From Paenibacillus sp. OK003 (GTDB lineage Bacteria; Bacillota; Bacilli; Paenibacillales; Paenibacillaceae), in assembly GCF_900109515.1 (NCBI RefSeq), contig NZ_FOBD01000008.1:62001-126000 (forward strand): a DNA stretch of 64,000 nt, read 5' to 3'. A model generated the notes under the pieces. It worked only from the letters and a program-made list of their open reading frames with translations, was not told the origin of the DNA and did no database searches. How positions within the stretch are numbered: the stretch's first letter is position 1; each line of letters begins with the position of its first letter. A program made the translations under genes and the position numbers. Positions 11,041-18,344 of the stretch are shown one piece after another.

Positions 11041-11079
11041 ATAAATAAGCCGGTTCCCCAGGGAACACGGCTTATTTAT
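11041..11079 (-). terminator. Long hairpin terminator after folE
   Basis: A nearly perfect 18-bp stem with one bulged A runs from 11041 to 11079. The outer arms are ATAAATAAGCCG/CGGCTTATTTAT and the inner part GTTCCC/GGGAAC. It lies about 130 nt downstream of the folE stop. The inner stem resembles the thiC leader terminator. Confidence 0.7.
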
Positions 11080-11207
11080 GAAAGCTTCCATTGGCACAAG
11101 CATCTATACTGCCATTTCAGATCCAGCAAATTGCCGAATGGAAACAACATGATGGTGCCAAAGGATTCAATGCTTCTGGCTTGTCCATCGAGTGGAATGA
11201 GCCGATC

Positions 11208-11801
11208 TTAATCTTTCATCAGAGACAGGAACTCGGCACGCTGTGCCGGATTGTCACGGAAAGAACCACGTACCGCAGATGTAACCGTCTTACTGCCCGG
11301 CTTCTTCACGCCGCGGGAACACATGCACAAGTGCTCGCCTTCCACGACAACCATGACACCGTTCGGCTCTACCGCTTCAGTCAGAATATCGGCAATCTGT
11401 GAGGTAATGCGCTCCTGAACCTGCAGGCGGCGGGTAACTGCCTCCACCAGACGGGCCATTTTGCTCAATCCCACAATCTTGCCACTCGGTACATAACCAA
11501 TGTGCACCTTGCCGAAGAAAGGCGCCATATGGTGTTCACATTGGCTGTAATAGACAATGTCCTTCACAATGACCAGTTCTTCATGATTCTCGTCAAACGT
11601 CACTCCAAGTACATCGCGCGGGTCCACTTCATACCCGCCAAAAATCTCTTCATACATCCGGGTTACGCGTGCAGGCGTTTCAAGCAGCCCTTCCCGCGTA
11701 CTATCCTCACCGATCAATTGCAAGATCTGTTCAATGTGATACTCGATCTTCTCCCGATTGTCGGATACTTTTGAATTCAAATAATCTTTAACGCCAGCCA
11801 C
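11208..11801 (-). CDS. folE: GTP cyclohydrolase I (FolE)
   Basis: It converts GTP to 7,8-dihydroneopterin triphosphate, the first step of tetrahydrofolate (and queuosine precursor) synthesis. The zinc and active-site motifs are SQCEHHMAPF and GEHLCMCSRGV, and the substrate region GLSKMARLVE is present. I choose the GTG at 11801 (198 aa) because AAAGGAGG sits 9 nt upstream. The longer ATG at 11828 would swallow that ribosome site and adds only WFERRRSA. No other folate gene is adjacent. A queuosine enzyme, queG, lies nearby at 13.4 kb, but FolE serves mainly folate. Confidence 0.95.
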   Translation of the reverse strand: MAGVKDYLNSKVSDNREKIEYHIEQILQLIGEDSTREGLLETPARVTRMYEEIFGGYEVDPRDVLGVTFDENHEELVIVKDIVYYSQCEHHMAPFFGKVHIGYVPSGKIVGLSKMARLVEAVTRRLQVQERITSQIADILTEAVEPNGVMVVVEGEHLCMCSRGVKKPGSKTVTSAVRGSFRDNPAQRAEFLSLMKD

Positions 11802-11852
11802 TGCCGAACGCCTCCTTTCGAACCACATACTCTAAGCAGTCATTCGCTCCAG

Positions 11853-11870
11853 CATTTTGCAAAATGCTCG
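11853..11870. repeat. Perfect 18-bp palindrome AGCATTTTGCAAAATGCT
   Basis: A perfectly self-complementary 18-mer lies between folE and the YneF-like gene. The half-sequence GCAAAATGC recurs at 17374, and as a 13-bp inverted repeat pair at 48734/48782. Its role is unclear; it could be a protein site or a small dispersed palindrome family. Confidence 0.5.
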
Positions 11871-11880
11871 CTCACTGCTA

Positions 11881-12144
11881 TTATTTTCGGCGGCCCGAGT
11901 TTTTACGCGCAGGATGTTGTTGCGGCTGAGGCATCTTCGCACCAGGCTGCTGGTTCTTCATCATCTGCTGAGCGCGCTGCATTTGCTTGCCATTCAGGTT
12001 ATACCCCATTTGCTTCGCCATCTTCTGGAGCATGTCGGGATCGCTTTGCATTTTCTCAAGCTGTTTCCGCAAGTAGTATACCCCAATGAAAAATCCTCCG
12101 ACCAGACCAACAATCAATGTAATAATCGGTATTGCTATTTCCAT
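11881..12144 (-). CDS. YneF-like small membrane protein (UPF0154)
   Basis: An 87-residue protein with one N-terminal transmembrane helix (about residues 4-25, IPIITLIVGLVGGFFIGVYY). The UPF0154 hallmark follows: a juxtamembrane basic segment and a DPDMLQKMAKQMGYNLNGKQ region. The C-terminal tail is rich in Q, P and basic residues (MKNQQPGAKMPQPQQHPARK), longer than in Bacillus YneF (about 72 aa). Function is unknown. It lies upstream of folE on the same strand. Confidence 0.75.
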   Translation of the reverse strand: MEIAIPIITLIVGLVGGFFIGVYYLRKQLEKMQSDPDMLQKMAKQMGYNLNGKQMQRAQQMMKNQQPGAKMPQPQQHPARKNSGRRK

Positions 12145-12368
12145 CTCTTAGACACCTCTGTATGCAATCTAAAAAGCCTGATGATCCGTGTCAGCACATG
12201 ATGTTAAACGCTCACGATGCAAACATGACACGCACCGGATTTCCTGAAAGTTATCATAGCATTTCCGCACGCCTTGAGCAAACGGATTTTCCAGCTATCT
12301 ACTGAATTTAACATCCAGAAAACAGATCGAAAACATTCAGTAAATCTCTCAGGAGACATCCGTATACG

Positions 12369-13400
12369 TTACATCAACACCGCCTCTATGAAAACGGTTG
12401 TATGTTGAGCCAGATCCACTTCGATCACATCCAGATCATAACGTGTACTGCCACGTGCTACCCGAATGACCGGCCTGCCGGGCAAACCCCGATGCTGACG
12501 TACAATGACTCCGGTCTCTCTGGTAGACAATCGAACTGCTGTTCCATTCGGATAAACGGATACACTCCGGTTGAATTCGATCAGAATGTCACGATCCAGC
12601 TTCGTGCCTGACATCGCCATCATCTCTTCACAGGCTTCATGTGGCAGCAACCTTCGACCCGACAGGCCATTGATCAGATTATCATACGTGTTAGCTGCAC
12701 TGACGATTCTGGCGAACAGATGAATGTCTTTTCCCTTGATCCCTCTCGGCAGTCCCGTACCATCCACATGCTCATGATGCTGCAGAGCCGTATGTGCCAC
12801 AAGCAGATTGAACTCCCGTTTGGACTTGATCAACTCAAACCCTCTCCACGTGTGATGCAGGGAGGAATTCGCTGCTGAACCGCTGCCGGGCGGCTCCCCC
12901 ACTTTGCCGATGTCATGTAATAGGGCTCCGACGGCCAGATCCTTGAGCTGCACATAGTTAAGCCCCAGATTCAGACCAATGACAGAAGACAGCAAACATA
13001 CATTCATGGCGTGAACATACTGTGCGTTATCTTTGGTCCGAATATCTGTGAGCTGGACAAGCAGTTCACGCCCATTCAGAACATCGTTCAACAATTTATC
13101 TATGCTGATGGCGACCTTCTTCGGGCTCCAGTCCTTCCCGGAACGAATAGAATCGAGTGTAACACTCATTTCATTAATTACTGCCTTTTTCGTGGCTTCA
13201 TCCAGAATGTCTTCTGTATCCACATCTTTATACGCTTCATCCTGGATGTACAGCATGGTCACGCCAATACGCTTCAGCGTATTGACCATAAATACGGTGA
13301 GCTGGACTCCGGCAGACAGCAATACCGTGCCATTGCCGGAATATATGGTTTTCCCCAGAAGCTCCCCCGCCTCCACACTCTCCACGTTAACATACTTCAT
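12369..13400 (-). CDS. HD-GYP-domain phosphodiesterase-like protein
   Basis: The family usually hydrolyses cyclic di-GMP. N-terminal residues 1-120 are a small domain of unknown type common in Firmicute HD-GYP proteins. The catalytic domain (about 125-290) shows the HD pair in LLHDIGKVGEPPG (H162, D163) and the downstream motif QHHEHVDGTGLPRGI. The third residue of GYP is kept, but Tyr is replaced by Leu (GLP), a common variant. The ATG at 13400 follows GGGGGA, only 15 nt after the queG-ogt stop, so the two are probably co-transcribed. Confidence 0.85.
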   Translation of the reverse strand: MKYVNVESVEAGELLGKTIYSGNGTVLLSAGVQLTVFMVNTLKRIGVTMLYIQDEAYKDVDTEDILDEATKKAVINEMSVTLDSIRSGKDWSPKKVAISIDKLLNDVLNGRELLVQLTDIRTKDNAQYVHAMNVCLLSSVIGLNLGLNYVQLKDLAVGALLHDIGKVGEPPGSGSAANSSLHHTWRGFELIKSKREFNLLVAHTALQHHEHVDGTGLPRGIKGKDIHLFARIVSAANTYDNLINGLSGRRLLPHEACEEMMAMSGTKLDRDILIEFNRSVSVYPNGTAVRLSTRETGVIVRQHRGLPGRPVIRVARGSTRYDLDVIEVDLAQHTTVFIEAVLM

Positions 13401-13415
13401 GAACGTCCCCCGCTC

Positions 13416-15257
13416 TTACGCTTGCTGTTCCAATGTGAGCAATTGCTCTTTGGTTTGCAGCCCGCCTACATAACCCACCAGGGTTCCGTCTTTACCGCTG
13501 ATGCGGTGACAGGGAATAATAATCGGAATCGGATTTTTACTAATGGCATCCAGAACTGCTCGAACAGCTTTGGGTCTGCCGATGATTTCCGCAACCTGTT
13601 GGTGTGTTGAGGCCTCTCCATAAGATATATCGGACAGAACTTGCCATACTTGTAGCTGGAATGGTGTTCCAAACAAATCGAGCTTCAGTTCAAACGCTTT
13701 TCGTTCTCCTGCAAAATACTGCTTCAACTGCTGTGCAGCTTCACTCAGCTTCTCTTCATTTTTCTCATATCGATATTCGCCAATCCATGTACGGGCCCAT
13801 TGTTGCAGATGCGCCTCGCGCACATGGAATGCACCGAAATCAATGTGACACAGGCCCTTATCCGTGGCACAGAGCGTTAGTGTGCCGATCGGTGTCAGCA
13901 CCTCATCGTAATATACCGGCGTACCATGAAGACCTGTTACGGCTGATGGTTTCCATGCTGCAGCTTCCGGTTTGGCAGGCTCTGTCGTCTGCCCACTTTC
14001 CTGTTCGGGTGCCTTATTCTGTTCCTTCTGATCCTCAGGCTTATCGTTGCTCTTTAGCTCTGCCTGAGGCTTATCGGGTAAGGTCTCGGACGAACTCAGT
14101 CGTTCCTTGGCCTTCTGCAGCATGCTTAGCACGTTCCCATCTTGTTCGTTAGCGGCAGCTTCCCCAATGGCTCTCATTGCGTCTTCTCCTCCAATTCTGC
14201 TCAGCGCCCAAGCTGCAGTTCCCCGCAGCTCGGGACGCGGATCACGCTTCAGTACCTCCGTTAGTTTCGGTACAGCGGTTTTGTCTTTGAAATTGCCGAG
14301 GGCAATTACGGCGTTGCGCTGGATTGGCTTCTTGCCCCGCCAAGCGGCGGAGCTTTGGCCAAATCGCTCTTTGAATTCACGGTTACCGATGTCAAGCAGC
14401 GGTATCAGCAAAGGTTTTACTATCTCCGGATCGGGATGGAACTCAGGATGGTGGTCCCAGTTTTTACCCCGATTCTTCGGACAGACAATCTGACAGGTAT
14501 CACAACCGTACAGACGGTTGCCAATTTTCAGCATAAACTCTTCATCCACGAAGCCTTTCGTCTGGGTCACAAATGAAATGCAGCGCTGTGCATTCAGTTG
14601 TCCCGGCCCCACTAATGCTCCTGTTGGACAGGCATCAATACACTTCGTACATTCACCACAATCCTCGGTCACCGGGTTATCTGGCTGAAACGGAATATTC
14701 GTGACCAGTTCGCCGAGAAAGATCCATGAACCGAATTTGGGCGATATAATGGCACAGTTCTTGGCACTGAATCCTATCCCCGCACGCTGGGAAACAGCAC
14801 GGTCCACCAACGCCCCCGTGTCTACCATACTCTCAATCATGGCTTCAGGTACGCGCTCACGTATAAAGTTAACCAGCTTGTCCATCGCTGCACGCAGGAC
14901 TTGGTGATAATCCTGCCCCCAGGCGGAACGAGCCAGAATACCACGGTATGCACCGGGCTCCGACTTTGGCGGATTGACCATCTTCGATGGATAAGCCACG
15001 GCAATGGCAATGAGCGAAGCAGGCTCTCCATCTTTTAGTTCGGGACGCACCCTTTTCTCAATATCAGGCTCCTCAAATCCGGACTCGAATCCTTTCGCCC
15101 GATGTTGCTCCAGAATGGATTTCAAGGTCACGAATGGTTCTGCCGAAGCGAATCCTATATCATCAATACCCATCTCGGGAGCAGCTGCCTTAATCTCTTG
15201 TTTTAACTTCTCCCATACAGCTGCTGCCTTTGCTGCTCCGGTCTGTACACTCGTCAT
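13416..15257 (-). CDS. queG: Fusion of epoxyqueuosine reductase (QueG) and O6-alkylguanine-DNA alkyltransferase (Ogt)
   Basis: A single 613-residue frame carries two unrelated enzymes. Residues about 15-300 are QueG, the cobalamin- and 4Fe-4S-dependent enzyme that makes queuosine in tRNA. The catalytic-type Asp lies in VDTGALVDR, and two ferredoxin clusters are present (C200, C203, C206, C210 and C226, C252, C255, C259). HEAT-like repeats (about 310-390) follow, as in normal QueG. After an E/P/Q/K-rich linker (about 390-440), residues 445-613 are a methylguanine-DNA methyltransferase with the suicide Cys in IPCHR (C583). The start at 15257 has AGAGGGAA upstream. QueG alone is about 380 aa. 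No frameshift is needed, so the fusion appears real. Confidence 0.93.
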   Translation of the reverse strand: MTSVQTGAAKAAAVWEKLKQEIKAAAPEMGIDDIGFASAEPFVTLKSILEQHRAKGFESGFEEPDIEKRVRPELKDGEPASLIAIAVAYPSKMVNPPKSEPGAYRGILARSAWGQDYHQVLRAAMDKLVNFIRERVPEAMIESMVDTGALVDRAVSQRAGIGFSAKNCAIISPKFGSWIFLGELVTNIPFQPDNPVTEDCGECTKCIDACPTGALVGPGQLNAQRCISFVTQTKGFVDEEFMLKIGNRLYGCDTCQIVCPKNRGKNWDHHPEFHPDPEIVKPLLIPLLDIGNREFKERFGQSSAAWRGKKPIQRNAVIALGNFKDKTAVPKLTEVLKRDPRPELRGTAAWALSRIGGEDAMRAIGEAAANEQDGNVLSMLQKAKERLSSSETLPDKPQAELKSNDKPEDQKEQNKAPEQESGQTTEPAKPEAAAWKPSAVTGLHGTPVYYDEVLTPIGTLTLCATDKGLCHIDFGAFHVREAHLQQWARTWIGEYRYEKNEEKLSEAAQQLKQYFAGERKAFELKLDLFGTPFQLQVWQVLSDISYGEASTHQQVAEIIGRPKAVRAVLDAISKNPIPIIIPCHRISGKDGTLVGYVGGLQTKEQLLTLEQQA

Positions 15258-15435
15258 ATCTATTCCCTCTCTTCTTCCACGCTAATTCCGTAAATAGTGA
15301 ACGCCCGCCTCAGGTGGGAGGACAGGCGCTGATTTCGATATACAAGTCGGACATACCGGAGCTAGAAAGAAACCGAGTCTATATCGTTTAACGCAAAATG
15401 CAGCGTGAAGTTGTTGTCCTTGTCCTGCTAACATT

Positions 15436-16041
15436 TTACAGTTTTTTAATTTCCGAGAACGGCCAAAAAATAAACTCCGCCCTGCCTACAATTTCACTGG
15501 ATGTAATGCTGCCAAACACACGGCTATCCTTGCTCTTGCCTTCATGACGGTTATCTCCCATCACAAAGTAATGATCCGCTTCCAGCGTAATCGGTCCAAA
15601 ATCAGGGTCCTGAACCTCCGTATCCGTGTACGTTTCCGCTTGCTGCTCCCCATTCACGAACAGATGATGATCCCGTACTTCAACCGTATCACCGGGAAGT
15701 CCGACAATCCGTTTGACCAGAAAATCTTTTTTCTCCACACCTTCGCTTGGATCACGAAGTACAATAACATCCGATCGGGACGGTGTCCCAAAGTCGTATA
15801 CAATTTTATTCACAAACAAACGGTCCTGCTCAACCAGCGTGGGCTGCATCGATTGACCTTTGACCATCGAAAGATTAAATACAAACAGGTTCAACAGCAT
15901 CATGATTACAAAAGCAATCACTATCGTTTTCACCCAGTCCCAAAGCTCTGCACCCCAGGATTTTCCCGGTTGATCAGGCACTCCCGGACTGTTTCGTTCC
16001 TTGGAAGCCACATGCTCCGTTGAAAGATTGTTGGAGTTCAA
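15436..16041 (-). CDS. lepB: Type I signal peptidase
   Basis: It cleaves signal peptides from secreted proteins on the outer membrane face. The 201-residue size is that of Gram-positive SipS-type enzymes. A single transmembrane helix lies at about 37-58. The Ser-Lys dyad is visible: S64 in KGQSMQPTL and K110 in FLVKRIVGLPGD. The C-terminal box GDNRHEGKSKDSR is present. The start is probably TTG at 16041, since AATGAGGTG lies 5 nt upstream and the next ATG is inside the membrane helix. Several SipS paralogues are usual in these genomes, so which one this is cannot be told. Confidence 0.92.
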   Translation of the reverse strand: MNSNNLSTEHVASKERNSPGVPDQPGKSWGAELWDWVKTIVIAFVIMMLLNLFVFNLSMVKGQSMQPTLVEQDRLFVNKIVYDFGTPSRSDVIVLRDPSEGVEKKDFLVKRIVGLPGDTVEVRDHHLFVNGEQQAETYTDTEVQDPDFGPITLEADHYFVMGDNRHEGKSKDSRVFGSITSSEIVGRAEFIFWPFSEIKKL

Positions 16042-16461
16042 AAAGACACCTCATTTACAAAATTGTAAAGAAAAACGTCGATCGACATACTTTCAAGGAT
16101 GACAGACCGTGTATAGTGAACGTTTTTCTTGAAATATTAAGAAGCTGGCTTTCCGTGCATATATGTTCTGATATTACCAAAATCGAGTGATCATAATCCT
16201 TTAATTCTACTTCATTTGCAAGGGTGAAACAATTGGTTATGAGCACCAACACAACTTGAAGGGTGAATAACAACGGGATTAAAACAGTTAAACCAGGGAT
16301 TAAGTTAAATGAAATGGCGTTCAGAAGTGGCGAAAAAAGGGGAATAATCGGTGAATAGCACCCATATAAATAGAAAGGCATATCCCTCACGTTGTTACAC
16401 GCTGAAAGATACGCCTAATATAAAATGAAAATCTGTTTATATTTCTTTTTAACCATGCAAA
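16042..16461. other. AT-rich intergenic region without a recognisable gene
   Basis: This 420-nt stretch separates lepB and the GNAT gene, both on the minus strand. One minus-strand frame (16055-16390) is open, but it has no ribosome site and a composition unlike the neighbours. I see no structured element. Confidence 0.5.
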
Positions 16462-16887
16462 CTAAGCTTTGGACAAGATACTAAGTTTCTGGAAAGCGCT
16501 CATAATCTGATTGGCACCGTAACCCATTGCTTCATAAAGAGGCATGGCCACTTTGTTGTGCTCATCACCCGCCACCCATATTTGACTGACTTTACGCTGC
16601 TGGAACCTTTGTTCCATGGCCTCGACAAGTTTTTTGCCGACTCCGCGGCGACGATAGTCTGGATGGACCGCAATACGATAGATGCATCCCTGGTTGTGGT
16701 CAATCGTACCAATCAAAGCGCCGACGAGGTCTCCCTCTTCTTCCGCAACCATGATCAGGTCAGAATCCCATGACAATTGACGGGCAAACGGGCCCATCGT
16801 GTTCTCATAACACTCTTCCGATAGTGCAACCTGGAGAAGCTCTGTCATCTGGCTTGCATCACTCAACTGAAAGGAACGAACGTGCAT
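16462..16887 (-). CDS. GNAT-family N-acetyltransferase
   Basis: A 141-residue single-domain acetyl-CoA-dependent transferase. The acetyl-CoA pyrophosphate-binding motif A is clear: IYRIAVHPDYRRRGVGKKLV (about residues 69-88). The C-terminal motif B (AMPLYEAMGYGANQI) follows. The acceptor substrate is unknown. ATG 16887 follows AAGGGAG. It is divergent from sodA across a 535-nt intergenic region. Confidence 0.85.
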   Translation of the reverse strand: MHVRSFQLSDASQMTELLQVALSEECYENTMGPFARQLSWDSDLIMVAEEEGDLVGALIGTIDHNQGCIYRIAVHPDYRRRGVGKKLVEAMEQRFQQRKVSQIWVAGDEHNKVAMPLYEAMGYGANQIMSAFQKLSILSKA

Positions 16888-17045
16888 GTCTTAAATCTCC
16901 CTTTTCGTTAGCTTAGATGAGGTTTTACAAAAAGGGGCTCCCCTTTTTACCAAAAACCCAATGTTCATATAATGACAAAAAACGAGAAAATACCGCTTCT
17001 TCGTCAATTAAACCATACTTTACGCCATAAAACACGCATTTTCTT

Positions 17046-17075
17046 TTGAAAGCGCTTAATTGTAACCGTTTACAT
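17046..17075. promoter_or_regulatory. Tandem cre-like sites (CcpA)
   Basis: Minus strand 17075-17060 (ATGTAAACGGTTACAA) fits the cre consensus WTGNNARCGNWWWCAW at every position. The adjacent TTGAAAGCGCTTAATT (17046-17061) fits with two mismatches at its 3' end. The pair lies between GNAT and sodA, upstream of the sodA candidate promoter. Confidence 0.5.
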
Positions 17076-17205
17076 CCGAACATTAAACTTTTCGTCTATT
17101 TAAACACCTAAAATCACATAAATAGTTTCATAATGGGTAAAATATGTTTGTTATCTCTGACCCATGAATGGATTAACATCTGGGGGGACTTAATAAACAA
17201 AAATG

Positions 17206-17234
17206 TTGCTTAATTAGCCCGAATGCGGTTTAAT
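17206..17234 (+). promoter_or_regulatory. Candidate sodA promoter
   Basis: TTGCTT (17206-17211), a 17-nt spacer and TTTAAT (17229-17234) make a moderate sigma-A match about 190 nt before the sodA start. The assignment is tentative. Confidence 0.3.
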
Positions 17235-17422
17235 ATTAGTGACAAGGGTATTATTACATAGGTACCTGGGCAATTTGCATAAATCCTGTGAGCGACTTTC
17301 ACTCAGCAAGATATAGATCGAAGTAAACCTATTCGTCTAGAACTTGTCCCGGAAGCGATTCGAATTGAATTATGCAAAATGCTGACCTACAAAAATTCAA
17401 AAATCTCAGGAGGTATTTCACT

Positions 17423-18034
17423 ATGACTTTTCAATTACCAGCACTTCCTTACGCTAACGACGCACTGGAACCACATATCGATGCGCAAACGATGGAAATC
17501 CACCACGATCGCCATCACAATACTTACGTAACGAACCTGAACGCAGCTCTGGAAAGCGCTCCTGAACTGCAAGGTAAAAGCTTGGAAGATCTGATTGCTA
17601 ACCTCGACAGCGTACCTGAAGGTATCCGCACAGCGGTTCGCAACAATGGTGGCGGACATGCTAACCACAGCCTGTTCTGGGAAATCATCGGACCTAACGG
17701 CGGCGGCGCACCTACTGGCGACATCGCAGCAGCAATCGATAGCGAACTGGGTGGCTTTGACAAATTCAAAGAAGATTTTGCAAAAGCAGCTACAACTCGT
17801 TTCGGTTCCGGTTGGGCTTGGCTCGTAGTTGGTAAAGATGGCAAATTGTCCATCACTAGCACACCTAACCAAGACAGCCCTCTCTTCGAAGGTCTGACTC
17901 CGGTTCTGGGTCTGGATGTATGGGAGCACGCTTACTACCTGAAATATCAAAACAAACGCCCTGACTACATCGGTGCTTTCTGGAATGTAATCAACTGGGA
18001 CGAAGTAAACAAACGTTACGCTGCAGCGAAATAA
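17423..18034 (+). CDS. sodA: Manganese superoxide dismutase (SodA)
   Basis: The main cytoplasmic superoxide dismutase, 203 residues from the ATG at 17423 behind CAGGAGGT; the longer upstream frame has no ribosome site. All landmarks are present: the first ligand in [18 protein letters not shown], the second in [11 protein letters not shown], and Asp/His in [10 protein letters not shown]. The GG near the second His and the Gln of NQDSP are the Mn-type signature. It is followed directly by a strong terminator, so it is monocistronic. Compare the extended SodF-like protein at 4435. Confidence 0.97.
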   Translation: MTFQLPALPYANDALEPHIDAQTMEIHHDRHHNTYVTNLNAALESAPELQGKSLEDLIANLDSVPEGIRTAVRNNGGGHANHSLFWEIIGPNGGGAPTGDIAAAIDSELGGFDKFKEDFAKAATTRFGSGWAWLVVGKDGKLSITSTPNQDSPLFEGLTPVLGLDVWEHAYYLKYQNKRPDYIGAFWNVINWDEVNKRYAAAK

Positions 18035-18063
18035 GACTGCTGGCATGCAACAGTTAACATAAA

Positions 18064-18109
18064 AGAGAGCCTGATTCGGTCATCGTGACCGTGATCAGGC
18101 TCTCTTTTT
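18064..18109 (+). terminator. Strong terminator after sodA
   Basis: A 12-bp outer stem (AGAGAGCCTGAT/ATCAGGCTCTCT) encloses an inner CGGTCA/TGACCG hairpin and is followed by five T residues. Confidence 0.9.
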
Positions 18110-18140
18110 GCTATAGTTATAGTTAATGGGTGTTTTGTTT

Positions 18141-18336
18141 CTAACGAATCAAGGACACGCTATTGATCCATATTTCATCGTATCGCAAACCTAATGAATC
18201 TCAGAGTAGCTATTTCCCCAAATACGGGCTTTGATACGCACTTTTGGATTGATTTGGCTATGATAACGTCACTCAGGTTCGTTAGAATTTAACAATTGTG
18301 GTTTATCCACATGATAAAACTTCTGGAGTTCGTTAG
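18141..18336. repeat. Four-unit array of about 50-bp repeats, two per strand
   Basis: The motif CTAAYGAAYC (YC varying), with a G at position 14 and YTATY at positions 20-24, occurs four times. Two copies are on the plus strand at 18141 and 18191 (50 nt apart). Two are on the minus strand starting at 18285 and 18336 (51 nt apart). The two pairs face each other. The outer and inner copies of TTCTAACGAA at 18139-18148 and 18278-18287 form exact inverted repeats. The array fills the gap between the sodA terminator and mutY and holds no gene. It looks like a dispersed intergenic repeat family of this genus, but I cannot check copy number. Confidence 0.65.
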
Positions 18337-18344
18337 CTCCCCAT

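Larger units (their letters stand above)
16888..17422. other. Long regulatory region between a GNAT gene and sodA
   Basis: A 535-nt AT-rich region with no gene. It contains two adjacent cre-like sites (17046-17075), a candidate sodA promoter (17206-17234) and a roughly 190-nt sodA leader. The length suggests layered control of sodA. Confidence 0.5.

Noticed and set aside
15297-15330. GC-rich hairpin between queG-ogt and lepB
   Set aside because: Stem is imperfect and the downstream T-run is absent; terminator function for lepB is only possible.
16055-16390. 111-codon minus-strand open frame in the lepB-GNAT gap
   Set aside because: No ribosome site, hydrophobic but irregular composition, no recognisable domain; AT-rich intergenic DNA easily gives such frames.
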